A DNA stretch of 64,000 nucleotides, from contig NZ_VFPO01000001.1 of the NCBI RefSeq assembly GCF_006716765.1, positions 6,324,001 through 6,388,000 on the forward strand. The letters run 5' to 3'. The position numbers and the translations under genes are program-made. This stretch comes from Actinomadura hallensis. GTDB taxonomy: Bacteria; Actinomycetota; Actinomycetes; Streptosporangiales; Streptosporangiaceae. Below are positions 41,662 to 49,277 of this stretch, in pieces. Under the pieces are notes generated by a model. That model was not told the origin of the DNA. It worked only from the letters and a program-made list of their open reading frames with translations, and searched no databases. Numbering within the stretch: position 1 is the stretch's first letter; each line of letters starts with the position of its first letter.

Positions 41662-43881
41662 ATGGCCGACCGCACGGCGTTCCGCACCTGTCCCCTCTGC
41701 GAAGCCCTGTGCGGGCTGGAACTCACCCTGGACGACAACGGCACGATCACGCGCGTACGAGGCGACGCCAAAGACCCGTTCAGCAAGGGGTTCATCTGCC
41801 CCAAGGGCGCGACCCTGGGCAGCCTGGACGGCGACCCCGACCGGCTGGCCGAGCCGCTGATCAAGGGTGAAGCGGCGACCTGGGACGAGGCGTTCGAGAC
41901 CGTCAAGCGCGAACTGTCGGCCGTCATCGAGCGGTACGGACGGGACTCGGTGGCCGTCTACGTCGGCAACCCCACGGCGCACTCTCTCGCAGGCCCCCTC
42001 TACGTGGGCGCGCTCGCGAAGGCGCTCGGCACCCGCAACCTGTACACGGCCAGCACCGCCGACCAGATGCCGAAGCACGTCTCGTCGGGGCACATGTTCG
42101 GCGACCCCCTGACGATCCCCGTGCCCGACCTCGACCGCACCGACCACCTGCTCATGCTCGGCGCCAACCCGCTCGAATCGAACGGGAGCCTGTGCTCCGC
42201 GCCGGACTTCCCTGGACGCCTCAAGGCGATCCGGGCGCGCGGGGGGAAGGTCGTCGTGGTCGACCCACGCCGCACCCGCACCGCCGCCCTCGCCGACGAG
42301 CACCTGTTCATCCGCCCTGGGACGGACGCGTTCCTGCTCATGGCGCTCGTCCACACCCTGTTCGCCGAGGAGCTGACCTCGTCCCCCGAGCACCTGGAGG
42401 GACGCGTCAACGGCCTGGACGACCTGCGCGCCCTCGCCGTCGACTTCGCCCCCGAGCGGGTCGCGGACGTCACCGGCGTCCCCGCGGAGACCGTCCGCCG
42501 CACGGCCCGCGAGCTCGCGGCCGCCGGACGCGCCGCCGTCTACGGGCGGATCGGCACCTGCACCCAGGCGTACGGGACGCTGAACAGCTGGCTCGTGGAC
42601 GTGCTGAACGTCCTCACCGGCAACCTGGACCGTCCGGGCGGCGCGATGTTCCCGCGTCCCGCGCACGCGCCCGTGTACCGGCGCAGGAAGCCGTTCACGA
42701 CCGGCCGGTGGCGCAGCCGCGTCCGCGAACTGCCCGAGGTCAACGGGGAGCTGCCCGTCGCCACGCTCGCCGACGAGATCGAGACGCCCGGGGAGGGGCA
42801 GGTCCGGGCGCTGATCACCATCGGCGGGAACCCGGCGCTGTCGGCGCCGAACGCCGAGCGGCTCGACCGCGCGCTCGCCGGGCTGGAGTTCATGGTCAGC
42901 GTCGACCCGTACCTGAACGAGACCACCCGGCACGCGCACGTGGTGCTGCCGCCGCCGCGCCCCGCGCAGACGCCGCACTACGACATCGCGCTGACCGGCC
43001 TGGCCGTCCGCAACTACGCGCGCTTCTCACCGCCGGTCGTGCCGCTGCCGGAGGGGCGCCCCAGCGAGGCGGAGCTGCTGGCCCGCCTCGCCCTGATCGC
43101 CTCCGGGACGGACGGCGACCCCGCCGCCCTCGATGAGCTGATCATCAACACGACCCTGGCGAAGGCCACCGCCGCCGAGGGCTCCCCCGTCCACGGCCGC
43201 GACCCCGAGGAACTGCGCGGGATGCTCGACGGCGGGACCCCGACCGAGCAGCGGCTCGACATGATGCTGCGCCTCGGCCCCTATGGCGACGGCTTCGGCT
43301 CCGACCCGTCCGGCCTGACCCTCACGCGCCTGCGCACCGAACACCCGCACGGCATCGACCTAGGGGCGCTTGAGCCCCGCCTGGACGAAGTCCTCTGCAC
43401 GACCTCAGGCCGCATTGAGCTGTGCCCGCCCACGTTCGCCGCCGACGTGGACCGTCTCCACTCCGCCCTGCGCGCCCCCGAGCGACCCGAGATGGTGCTC
43501 ATCGGACGCCGCCACCTGCGTTCCAACAACAGCTGGCTGCACAACGTCCCGGAACTGGTGCGCGGCTCCAACACCTGCACGCTCCAGCTCAACCCGGACG
43601 ACGCCGACCGCCTCGGCGTCCGCGCGGGCGACAGCGTCCGGGTCTCCTCCCGCACCGGCGCGATCGAGGCCGTCGCCGAGCCCACCGACACCGTCATGCC
43701 CGGCGTCGTCAGCCTCCCGCACGGCTGGGGCCACGACCGCCCCGGCACCCGGACCCGCGTCGCGCACCGGCACGCGGGCGTCAACGTCAACGCCGTCACC
43801 GACGAACAGGAGATCGACCCGCTGTCCGGCAACGCCGTGTTCAACGGCGTCCCCGTCACCGTGGAGCCCGCGACGCGCTGA
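41662..43881 (+). CDS. Molybdopterin-dependent oxidoreductase (formate-dehydrogenase/nitrate-reductase superfamily)
   Basis: 739 residues from ATG 41662, with AAGGAG 7 nt upstream. The N-terminus holds a 4Fe-4S site (CPLCEALCGLELTL ... GFICPKG), followed by the bis-MGD domains: GPLYVGALAKALGTRN, LMLGANPLESNGSLCSAPDF and VVVVDPRRTRTAALAD. The C-terminal domain has LNPDDADRLGVRAGDSVRV and SLPHGWGHDRPG. No Tat signal is seen, so it is cytoplasmic. Substrate and active-site Mo ligand cannot be fixed by eye. It is followed 93 bp later by a Rieske membrane protein that may exchange electrons with it. Confidence 0.92.
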   Translation: MADRTAFRTCPLCEALCGLELTLDDNGTITRVRGDAKDPFSKGFICPKGATLGSLDGDPDRLAEPLIKGEAATWDEAFETVKRELSAVIERYGRDSVAVYVGNPTAHSLAGPLYVGALAKALGTRNLYTASTADQMPKHVSSGHMFGDPLTIPVPDLDRTDHLLMLGANPLESNGSLCSAPDFPGRLKAIRARGGKVVVVDPRRTRTAALADEHLFIRPGTDAFLLMALVHTLFAEELTSSPEHLEGRVNGLDDLRALAVDFAPERVADVTGVPAETVRRTARELAAAGRAAVYGRIGTCTQAYGTLNSWLVDVLNVLTGNLDRPGGAMFPRPAHAPVYRRRKPFTTGRWRSRVRELPEVNGELPVATLADEIETPGEGQVRALITIGGNPALSAPNAERLDRALAGLEFMVSVDPYLNETTRHAHVVLPPPRPAQTPHYDIALTGLAVRNYARFSPPVVPLPEGRPSEAELLARLALIASGTDGDPAALDELIINTTLAKATAAEGSPVHGRDPEELRGMLDGGTPTEQRLDMMLRLGPYGDGFGSDPSGLTLTRLRTEHPHGIDLGALEPRLDEVLCTTSGRIELCPPTFAADVDRLHSALRAPERPEMVLIGRRHLRSNNSWLHNVPELVRGSNTCTLQLNPDDADRLGVRAGDSVRVSSRTGAIEAVAEPTDTVMPGVVSLPHGWGHDRPGTRTRVAHRHAGVNVNAVTDEQEIDPLSGNAVFNGVPVTVEPATR

Positions 43882-43974
43882 CCCCGTGGTTTAGCCCCTT
43901 CCTCCGCCAGGTAGGAATGACTGGCCACATATGTACGCAGATGCGACAGGCGTCACGGCGCGCGGAGGAGGGGC

Positions 43975-44892
43975 ATGGAGCGCAGGACGAACATCTTCCG
44001 GCGAATGTCCCGGCCGCAGGGCTCGACACGGCTGTCGGACGCCACCGAGCGGATCGAGCAGGCCGGCGCCCTCGACCGCCCGATCCGCGCCCTGACCACG
44101 GCGGTGCGGCGGACGCTGCGCCCCGGCCCGGTCAAGGACGCCCTGCACGGCGTCCCGGTCGGGCACCCCGCGCATCCGCCGCTGACCGACGTGCCCATGG
44201 GCTGCTGGATGTCCGCCGCCCTCCTCGACCTCGTGCCGGGGACACGGCGCGCCTCCCAGACGCTCATCGCCGCGGGGCTCGCCGGCGCCGTCCCGACCGT
44301 CCTCACCGGCATCGCGGACTGGTCGGCGCTGCACCGCGAGCAGCAGCGCGTCGGGCTCGTCCACGCGGCCGGCATGGCGGCGGCGAGCACCCTGTACTCC
44401 GCGTCGTTCGCGGCCCGCCGGCAGGGCCGCGACGCCGCCGGACGCCTCTTCGGCTTCGCGGGCCTCACCGCGCTCCTGGCGGGCTCCTATCTGGGCGGGC
44501 ACCTGGCGTTCCGTCAGGCCGCCGGCGCCAGCCACGCCGACCAGACCGCGCACCTGGTCCAGCTCGGCTGGCACGACCTCTGCAACACCGAAGACCTCCC
44601 GGACGGCTGGCCCGTTCACCGCCGCCTGGGTTACATAGGGCTGTTCGTCCTGCGCGACGGCGATGAGGTCCACGTCCTCACGGACCGGTGCAGCCACCTG
44701 GCGGGCCCCCTCCACCAGGGCCGCATCGTCACGGACGAGGACGCCGAGAGCTGCGTCGTCTGCCCCTGGCACGGCAGCACCTTCCGCGTCCGGGACGGCT
44801 CGGTCGTCCACGGCCCCGCCACCGCCCGCCAGCCCGCCTTCGAGACCCGGGTGACCGAGAACGGAACGGTCCAGGTCCGCCCCCGCGGCTGA
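43975..44892 (+). CDS. DUF2231 membrane protein with C-terminal Rieske domain
   Basis: 305 residues. Residues about 45-190 form the DUF2231 helical domain (VPVGHPAHPPLTDVPMGCWMSAALLDLV, then three or four helices). The C-terminal 110 residues are a Rieske ferredoxin with both ligand pairs, RCSHLAGPLHQG and CVVCPWHGSTF. The ATG is preceded by GCGGAGGAGGGGC. It links a membrane sensor or quinone-like domain to a soluble 2Fe-2S centre. Its place after the molybdoenzyme suggests a redox partner role, which is inference. Confidence 0.9.
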   Translation: MERRTNIFRRMSRPQGSTRLSDATERIEQAGALDRPIRALTTAVRRTLRPGPVKDALHGVPVGHPAHPPLTDVPMGCWMSAALLDLVPGTRRASQTLIAAGLAGAVPTVLTGIADWSALHREQQRVGLVHAAGMAAASTLYSASFAARRQGRDAAGRLFGFAGLTALLAGSYLGGHLAFRQAAGASHADQTAHLVQLGWHDLCNTEDLPDGWPVHRRLGYIGLFVLRDGDEVHVLTDRCSHLAGPLHQGRIVTDEDAESCVVCPWHGSTFRVRDGSVVHGPATARQPAFETRVTENGTVQVRPRG

Positions 44893-44900
44893 CCCGCCGC

Positions 44901-44947
44901 GAGGGTCGGCGGCATGTCGCTCTCTAGGAGCGCACCCACCGACCCTC
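44901..44947. terminator. Possible terminator hairpin
   Basis: GAGGGTCGG and CCGACCCTC (9 bp) enclose 29 nt that hold a smaller hairpin. It lies between the convergent Rieske and SMR genes. Confidence 0.45.
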
Positions 44948-44962
44948 TGGGCGACCGTCGGG

Positions 44963-45382
44963 TCAGCGAGCCTCTCCTGCGGTCGCATCGTCGCCGCTCC
45001 CCGCGAGCCTGGGGCTGTCGGCCAGCTTGAGCCAGACGACACCGGCGATGATCACGGCCAGCCAGAAGGCGCGCTCCGGGGTGAGCACCTCGTCGAAGAA
45101 CACCGGCCCGAGCAGCGCTGCCCCGACCGCGCCGATCCCGGCCCAGACGGCGTAGCCGATGCCCACGTCGACGGCCTTGAGCGCGACGCTGAGGCTGTAG
45201 AGGGTCAGCAGGAAGAAGGCGGCGGCGGAGACGGACCACGCCGGGACGGTGAAGCCCTCGCTGCCGGCCACGCTGAGCGCGTACCCGACCTCGAACGCCC
45301 CGGCGAGCAGCAGCATCGGCCATGCGCCGGCCTTCTTCTGGACGGCCGCGCCGGGAGCCGCCTCGGGATACGTGGTGGTCAT
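44963..45382 (-). CDS. SMR-family efflux protein, long subunit
   Basis: 139 residues; a 20-residue hydrophilic N-terminal extension precedes the usual four helices. The essential membrane Glu is in LLLAGAFEVGYALSVAG, and GIGYAVWAGIGAVGAALLG is the SMR signature in helix 3. With the adjoining 106-residue SMR it probably forms a heterodimeric drug or metabolite exporter of the YkkCD/EbrAB kind. Last gene of the DsbA/deaminase/SMR/SMR operon, 31 bp after its partner. Confidence 0.9.
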   Translation of the reverse strand: MTTTYPEAAPGAAVQKKAGAWPMLLLAGAFEVGYALSVAGSEGFTVPAWSVSAAAFFLLTLYSLSVALKAVDVGIGYAVWAGIGAVGAALLGPVFFDEVLTPERAFWLAVIIAGVVWLKLADSPRLAGSGDDATAGEAR

Positions 45383-45413
45383 CAGGAACGTCCTTTCTCG
45401 TCGGCTTTGGGTG

Positions 45414-45734
45414 TCATGCGGATCCGCTGAGCTGGAGACCGACCACGCCGCCGATGACGACGGCGATGCCGAGGGCCTTCCTCCAGGTCGGCCGCTGGCC
45501 GAGGAGCAGCACGCCGACGACGGCGATCCCGACGCCCGCGACGCTGGTCCAGAGCGCGTAGCCGACGCCCACGTCGAAGGTCAGCAGCGCGAGGCTGAGG
45601 AACAACGTGGCGATCGCGCCGCTGACGAGGGTGCCGATCGTCCACCAGAGCCTGGTGAAGCCCTGCGCCTTGCTCGCGAAGAGGCCGACGGCGACCTCGA
45701 AGACGACGGCGATCGCCAGGTACACCCAGTTCAT
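45414..45734 (-). CDS. SMR-family efflux protein, short subunit
   Basis: 106 residues, four helices. MNWVYLAIAVVFEVAVGLFASKA carries the essential Glu, and VGVGYALWTSVAGVGIAVVG the signature. The ATG overlaps the stop of the deaminase gene by 4 nt. Pairs with the next gene as a heterodimer (inferred from the paired arrangement). Confidence 0.91.
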   Translation of the reverse strand: MNWVYLAIAVVFEVAVGLFASKAQGFTRLWWTIGTLVSGAIATLFLSLALLTFDVGVGYALWTSVAGVGIAVVGVLLLGQRPTWRKALGIAVVIGGVVGLQLSGSA

Positions 45735-46255
45735 GAGGTTCCTTTCGTGTCGGGCGGTGTGATCGATGCGGGCCCTCCGCCGGCGCGCCGGAGTTCGAGG
45801 TGCCGCCGGAACGGCAGCAGCCCGTCCGGCACCGGCAGGCGGCGGACGAAACCGGTGAGGCGCGCACGATCGATGCCGAGCGCCCGGTAGCTGGGGCGGT
45901 AGTCGAACCCCCAGGCCGCGGCGGTGTCGGCGTCGACGGCGACGAACACGCGCTCGACGCGGTGGTCGAGGGCGGACCGGTAGCACAGGCCGCACGGCTC
46001 GCCCGTCGCCAGCAGCCAGGAACCGGCCAGGTCGGCGCGGCCCAGGTCGCGCAACGTCGCCCGCATCGCCACGATCTCGGCGTGCGCGGACGGGTCGCCG
46101 GTCTCCTGGACGAGGTTCACGCCGGGGTCGGAGACGTAACCGTCGTCCGCGAGCAGCAAGCCGACGAAGGGAAGACCCCCGGCCTCGACGTGCTTCGCGC
46201 CGAACGCGACCGCGTCCGCCATGAGGCCGGCGACCTCCTCCTCGTCCCACGTCAT
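45731..46255 (-). CDS. Nucleoside/guanine deaminase-like zinc protein
   Basis: 174 residues of the cytidine-deaminase superfamily. Zinc and catalytic motifs are HAEIVAM (His and Glu) and GEPCGLCYRSA (two Cys), the arrangement of guanine and tRNA-adenosine deaminases. The C-terminal 50 residues extend past the core. Stop and start codons overlap those of both neighbours by 4 nt, so it is translationally coupled to DsbA upstream and SMR downstream. What it deaminates is unknown; linkage to an exporter hints at a drug or an unusual base. Confidence 0.88.
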   Translation of the reverse strand: MTWDEEEVAGLMADAVAFGAKHVEAGGLPFVGLLLADDGYVSDPGVNLVQETGDPSAHAEIVAMRATLRDLGRADLAGSWLLATGEPCGLCYRSALDHRVERVFVAVDADTAAAWGFDYRPSYRALGIDRARLTGFVRRLPVPDGLLPFRRHLELRRAGGGPASITPPDTKGTS

Positions 46256-46857
46256 GACGGCCGCTCCGTGGTCGCGGCGTCCACGGCCTGCTTCAGCTGC
46301 TCCGCGGTCAGGACCCCGGAGTACAGGCGGCCGTTGACGCGGAAGCCGGGCACGGCGCGCACACCGACCGTCTCGGCGGCGTACCGCTGATCGGCGACCC
46401 GGCGCGCACGACGCTCCGGGTCGGCGAGCGCCCGCTCCACCTCGCCCCTGTCCAGTCCCACTCCCGCGGCGACCTCGATGATCACTGCGTCGTCGCCGAT
46501 GTCGCGGTCGTCCTGGAAGAAGGCGCTGAACATCGCCGAGGAGTACTCCCGGCCGAGCCCGCGCTCGTTCGCCAGTTGCAGCACCATGAACGCCTTGTCC
46601 GTGCGCGGCTGCGGCGAGATCGAAGGCAGCCGGACGTCCACCCCGAGGCGGCGGGCCATCGGGTAGACCGCGCCCTCCCACACGCGGGGCAGGTAGTCGT
46701 CCTCGGGCCGCAGCGTCGGCACCGGGTCGGGCCGCAACTCGAACGGCCTGACCTCGATCCGGACGTCCCGTTCCCGCTCCAGTTCCGCCACCGCGTCCTC
46801 GACCAGGAAGCAGAACGGGCACACGTAATCCACGAAGACCTCGACCGTGCCGCTCAT
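46252..46857 (-). CDS. DsbA-family oxidoreductase (FrnE-like)
   Basis: 201 residues from ATG 46857, which has GGAGAACGG upstream; the frame is open to 46920. Thioredoxin fold with VFVDYVCPFCFLVE (active CPFC) at the N-terminus, a helical insertion, and the cis-Pro region VRAVPGFRVNGRLYSGVL. FrnE-type proteins are cytoplasmic disulfide isomerases. No signal peptide is present. First gene of the operon. Its promoter holds the two TGCATG-containing elements at 46867-46954. Confidence 0.91.
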   Translation of the reverse strand: MSGTVEVFVDYVCPFCFLVEDAVAELERERDVRIEVRPFELRPDPVPTLRPEDDYLPRVWEGAVYPMARRLGVDVRLPSISPQPRTDKAFMVLQLANERGLGREYSSAMFSAFFQDDRDIGDDAVIIEVAAGVGLDRGEVERALADPERRARRVADQRYAAETVGVRAVPGFRVNGRLYSGVLTAEQLKQAVDAATTERPS

Positions 46858-46866
46858 CCGTTCTCC

Positions 46867-46954
46867 TGCATGCACATACATACTTTTCGAACCCGCAAAG
46901 CACCCTCCGTTCAGGGGCAAGAACTCGCACCGCAGATATCTGCATGTGCATGCA
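46867..46954. promoter_or_regulatory. Pair of identical inverted elements in the DsbA operon promoter
   Basis: TGCATGCACAT at 46867-46877 and its exact reverse complement ATGTGCATGCA at 46944-46954, 66 nt apart. Each sits in an A+T-richer patch that also contains ATGTATG or ATATCTG. Two regulator sites that could allow looping; the regulator is not in view. Confidence 0.55.
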
Positions 46955-47052
46955 TGGAAGTTACCACGTCGCCGGACTCCACGCCAGCCGAACCGCCCCG
47001 GGCGGCCCGCCCCCGCGACAGTCCACGGAGGCGAACCCGCCGGGAGCGCGCC

Positions 47053-47697
47053 TCAGGCTTCGCGGCCGAGACCGCGATCGGGCTCGCTCATGTCCCCCGT
47101 CTGGGGCGTCCCGTCAGCGAGCCCGTAACGCAGAAAGACGGCTCCCTTCGGACCGGCCGCAGGCGGCTCCAGGAGCGTGAGATTCGTGGGCACCGCACCC
47201 CCGTCGAACACCTTCTTCCCGACACCGAGCACGACGGGGTGCACCCAGAGGTCGAGACGGTCGAAGAGCTTCTCGCGCAAGAGCGACTGCACCAGGTTCA
47301 GGCTCCCGACGACCTTCACGTGCTCGTGCCGGTCACGGACCTGGCGCACCGCTTGGGCGAGGTCCGGGCCGAGCTGCGTCGACCCCGCCCACGACAGGTC
47401 GGGCCTGCCCCGTGAGGCCACGTACTTCGGGACGCTGTTGAACAGTTCGGCGATCTCGTTGTCCGGCCCGCCTTTCTGGTGCGGCCAGTAGGCGGCGAAG
47501 ATGTCGTACGTGCGCCGGCCGAGCAGCAGGGCGTCCGTGCCTTCGTAGGCCGCGCCGATCTGCGCCCCGGCGACGTCGTCCAGCAGAGGCGCCTGCCACC
47601 CGCCGAACGGGAACTCCGCCGGGTCTTCCTCAGGGCCGCCGGGCGCCTGCCCGACGAGGTCGAGGGTCGCGAACAACTCGATATGGATGAGGCCCAT
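47053..47697 (-). CDS. Dihydrofolate-reductase-like (RibD C-terminal) protein
   Basis: 214 residues from ATG 47697, preceded by GGGAGTGG. The RibD_C fold is shown by ALLLGRRTYDIFAAYWPHQ, PKYVASRG, VKVVGSLNLVQSLLREKLFDRLDLWVHPVVLGVGKKVFDG. These stand-alone relatives bind NADPH but are rarely characterised; a reductase of unknown substrate is the best call. It is monocistronic. Adjacent DNA up to 47820 contains no gene. Confidence 0.9.
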   Translation of the reverse strand: MGLIHIELFATLDLVGQAPGGPEEDPAEFPFGGWQAPLLDDVAGAQIGAAYEGTDALLLGRRTYDIFAAYWPHQKGGPDNEIAELFNSVPKYVASRGRPDLSWAGSTQLGPDLAQAVRQVRDRHEHVKVVGSLNLVQSLLREKLFDRLDLWVHPVVLGVGKKVFDGGAVPTNLTLLEPPAAGPKGAVFLRYGLADGTPQTGDMSEPDRGLGREA

Positions 47698-47824
47698 GTC
47701 CACTCCCGATGAGTCGGCAATCGTCAGGAGTCTGACCGCCAGACAGCCCCTCACTCATCGCCGAACCCCACCCGACCCTTCACCGCCCGGCCCATGTGCA
47801 GGCCAGGGAGACGGGGCGTTCAGG

Positions 47825-47839
47825 AATGCGAGATGGCGT
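47825..47839 (+). promoter_or_regulatory. Copy of the catabolic-island box before the 42-codon gene
   Basis: AATGCGAGATGGCGT, followed 5 nt later by TTGACG, a possible -35 element at 47845-47850. The same order (GAGATG-C/G-CGTCT, then TTGCTTGAC) is seen before the FAH gene on the other strand. Candidate IclR site. Confidence 0.5.
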
Positions 47840-47907
47840 CTTGCTTGACGGTATCGAGTGGGCTGGCTTACGGTTTGCGGGAGATCCTCCACCGTAGGGA
47901 GCACGCC

Positions 47908-48036
47908 ATGATCCGAGTCGCCTCGCGGGGCCTTGGACCGGTCGTGCGCTTCTACTCCGAGCCGCTGCGCGTGCGTCCGCCGCGCACCGGAATGCGCCCC
48001 GGCACCGCCGCGGGCATCGTGCAGACGCCCTTCTAA
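47908..48036 (+). CDS. 42-residue peptide before the TauD-like gene
   Basis: MIRVASRGLGPVVRFYSEP at the start and AAGIVQTPF at the end; Arg- and Pro-rich, no cysteine. AGGGAG lies 6 nt before the ATG, and a promoter-like TTGACG and a regulatory box lie upstream, so expression is credible. A hairpin follows at 48064-48086 before the TauD-like start. It could be a regulatory leader peptide, a small independent protein or, less likely, a modified-peptide precursor. No homologue is known to me. Confidence 0.5.
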   Translation: MIRVASRGLGPVVRFYSEPLRVRPPRTGMRPGTAAGIVQTPF

Positions 48037-48063
48037 TCCGTGACGTCCGCTGCCCTTCTCCTG

Positions 48064-48086
48064 GGCCGCGGCGTCCGTCCGCGGCC
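48064..48086 (+). terminator. Attenuator-like hairpin between the small gene and the TauD-like gene
   Basis: GGCCGCGG and CCGCGGCC (8 bp, 7-nt loop) followed by TGCCCTCCTTTCC. It stands 28 nt after the peptide stop and 30 nt before the oxygenase ATG, a layout that would suit attenuation. Confidence 0.5.
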
Positions 48087-48115
48087 TGCCCTCCTTTCCT
48101 GAAGTGCGAGGCATC

Positions 48116-49180
48116 ATGTCCACGACCATCGACCTGACCCCGATTTCCGGCCCCTCCGCGTGGCGCGGCGAGGACCTCGCCGGTTCCACCGAGTGGATCT
48201 ACCAGCTGTCCGACGCCGAGCGGGACGAGCTGGAGGCCGTCGGGCGGCGGTTCGTCGCCGACGACCCCGACATGCGCGCCGTCACCGCCGACGACTACCC
48301 CCTGGACGCCTGCACCGGCCTCATCGAGGAGTGCGCGCGGCAGATGGACTCCGGCCGCGGGTTCATCCTCGTGCGCGGCCTCCGGACGCCGGAGTACGGC
48401 GACGCGGTCGCGGGGGCGATCTTCTTCGTGATGGGCCTGCACCTCGGCTCGCCCATGCCGCAGAACCAGTACGGCGACGTCCTCGACCACGTCATCGCCA
48501 CGTCCGACAAGACCATGGACGACCCGACGGCCCTGCCGTCGCGGGTGCGGGACCGGCTGCCGTTCCACTCCGACAGCTCCGACGTCGTCGCGCTGATGTG
48601 CCTGCGCGGCGCCCGCGAGGGCGGCGCGAGCAGCCTGGTCAGCGGCACGACCATCTACAACGAGATCCTGCGCCGGCGCCCCGACCTCGCGCCGCTGCTG
48701 TTCGAGCCGTGGCACTGGGACTGGCGCCGCCAGGACCCCGACGCGCCCGCCAACACCTACCAGTCCCCGATCTGCAGCTACGTCGACGGCGTGTTCAGCA
48801 CCTACGCAGGCGCGCAGATGATCTTCACGGCGCAGGAGTACCCCGAGGTGCCGCGGCTGACCGAGGCGCAGATCGAGGTCCTGCACCTGTTCGACGAGAT
48901 CGCGCAGGAGCCCGGTCTCCCGCTGGACATGGACTTCCAGCCCGGCGACGTCCAGTGGCTCCTGAACTACGCGGCGCTGCACTCGCGCACCGCGTACGTC
49001 GACTACCCCGAGCCGGAGCGCCGCCGCCACCTGCTGCGCCTGTGGCTGCGCCGGGACGTCGGCCGCCCGCTGGTCCCCGGCTTCGGCAAGAGCGTGATCG
49101 AGAACCCCCGCGAGCCGCTCCCCGGCGGCCGCTTCAAGATCGCGGACGCGGTCGTCCCCAACGAGTCCTGGGGCTTGTGA
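48116..49180 (+). CDS. TauD/TfdA-family (clavaminate synthase-like) Fe(II)/2-oxoglutarate oxygenase
   Basis: 354 residues. The iron triad is visible: His and Asp in LPFHSDSSDVVAL, and the distal His in LLNYAALHSRTAYVDYPEPERRRHLLRLWL, where the following Arg binds 2-oxoglutarate. The N-terminal cap (GFILVRGLRTPEYGD) fits the family. It should hydroxylate a small acid or amine in the cytoplasm. ATG 48116 has GCGAGG upstream. It is preceded by the 42-codon gene and hairpin and closed by the terminator at 49200. The shared box at 47825 ties it to the catabolic genes to the right. Confidence 0.9.
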   Translation: MSTTIDLTPISGPSAWRGEDLAGSTEWIYQLSDAERDELEAVGRRFVADDPDMRAVTADDYPLDACTGLIEECARQMDSGRGFILVRGLRTPEYGDAVAGAIFFVMGLHLGSPMPQNQYGDVLDHVIATSDKTMDDPTALPSRVRDRLPFHSDSSDVVALMCLRGAREGGASSLVSGTTIYNEILRRRPDLAPLLFEPWHWDWRRQDPDAPANTYQSPICSYVDGVFSTYAGAQMIFTAQEYPEVPRLTEAQIEVLHLFDEIAQEPGLPLDMDFQPGDVQWLLNYAALHSRTAYVDYPEPERRRHLLRLWLRRDVGRPLVPGFGKSVIENPREPLPGGRFKIADAVVPNESWGL

Positions 49181-49199
49181 CCGACCGCCCCTGAAGCTC

Positions 49200-49236
49200 G
49201 TGGCCCCGTTCCGAAAGGCGGTGTGAACGGGGCCAC
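49200..49236. terminator. Strong terminator between convergent genes
   Basis: GTGGCCCCGTTC and GAACGGGGCCAC, a perfect 12-bp stem with a 13-nt loop, then GCCGCTTTTC. It closes the TauD-like gene and probably the Rieske operon coming from the right. Confidence 0.85.
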
Positions 49237-49277
49237 GCCGCTTTTCAAGGCTCCCTGGCCGTGCCGCGTGTCTCGGG

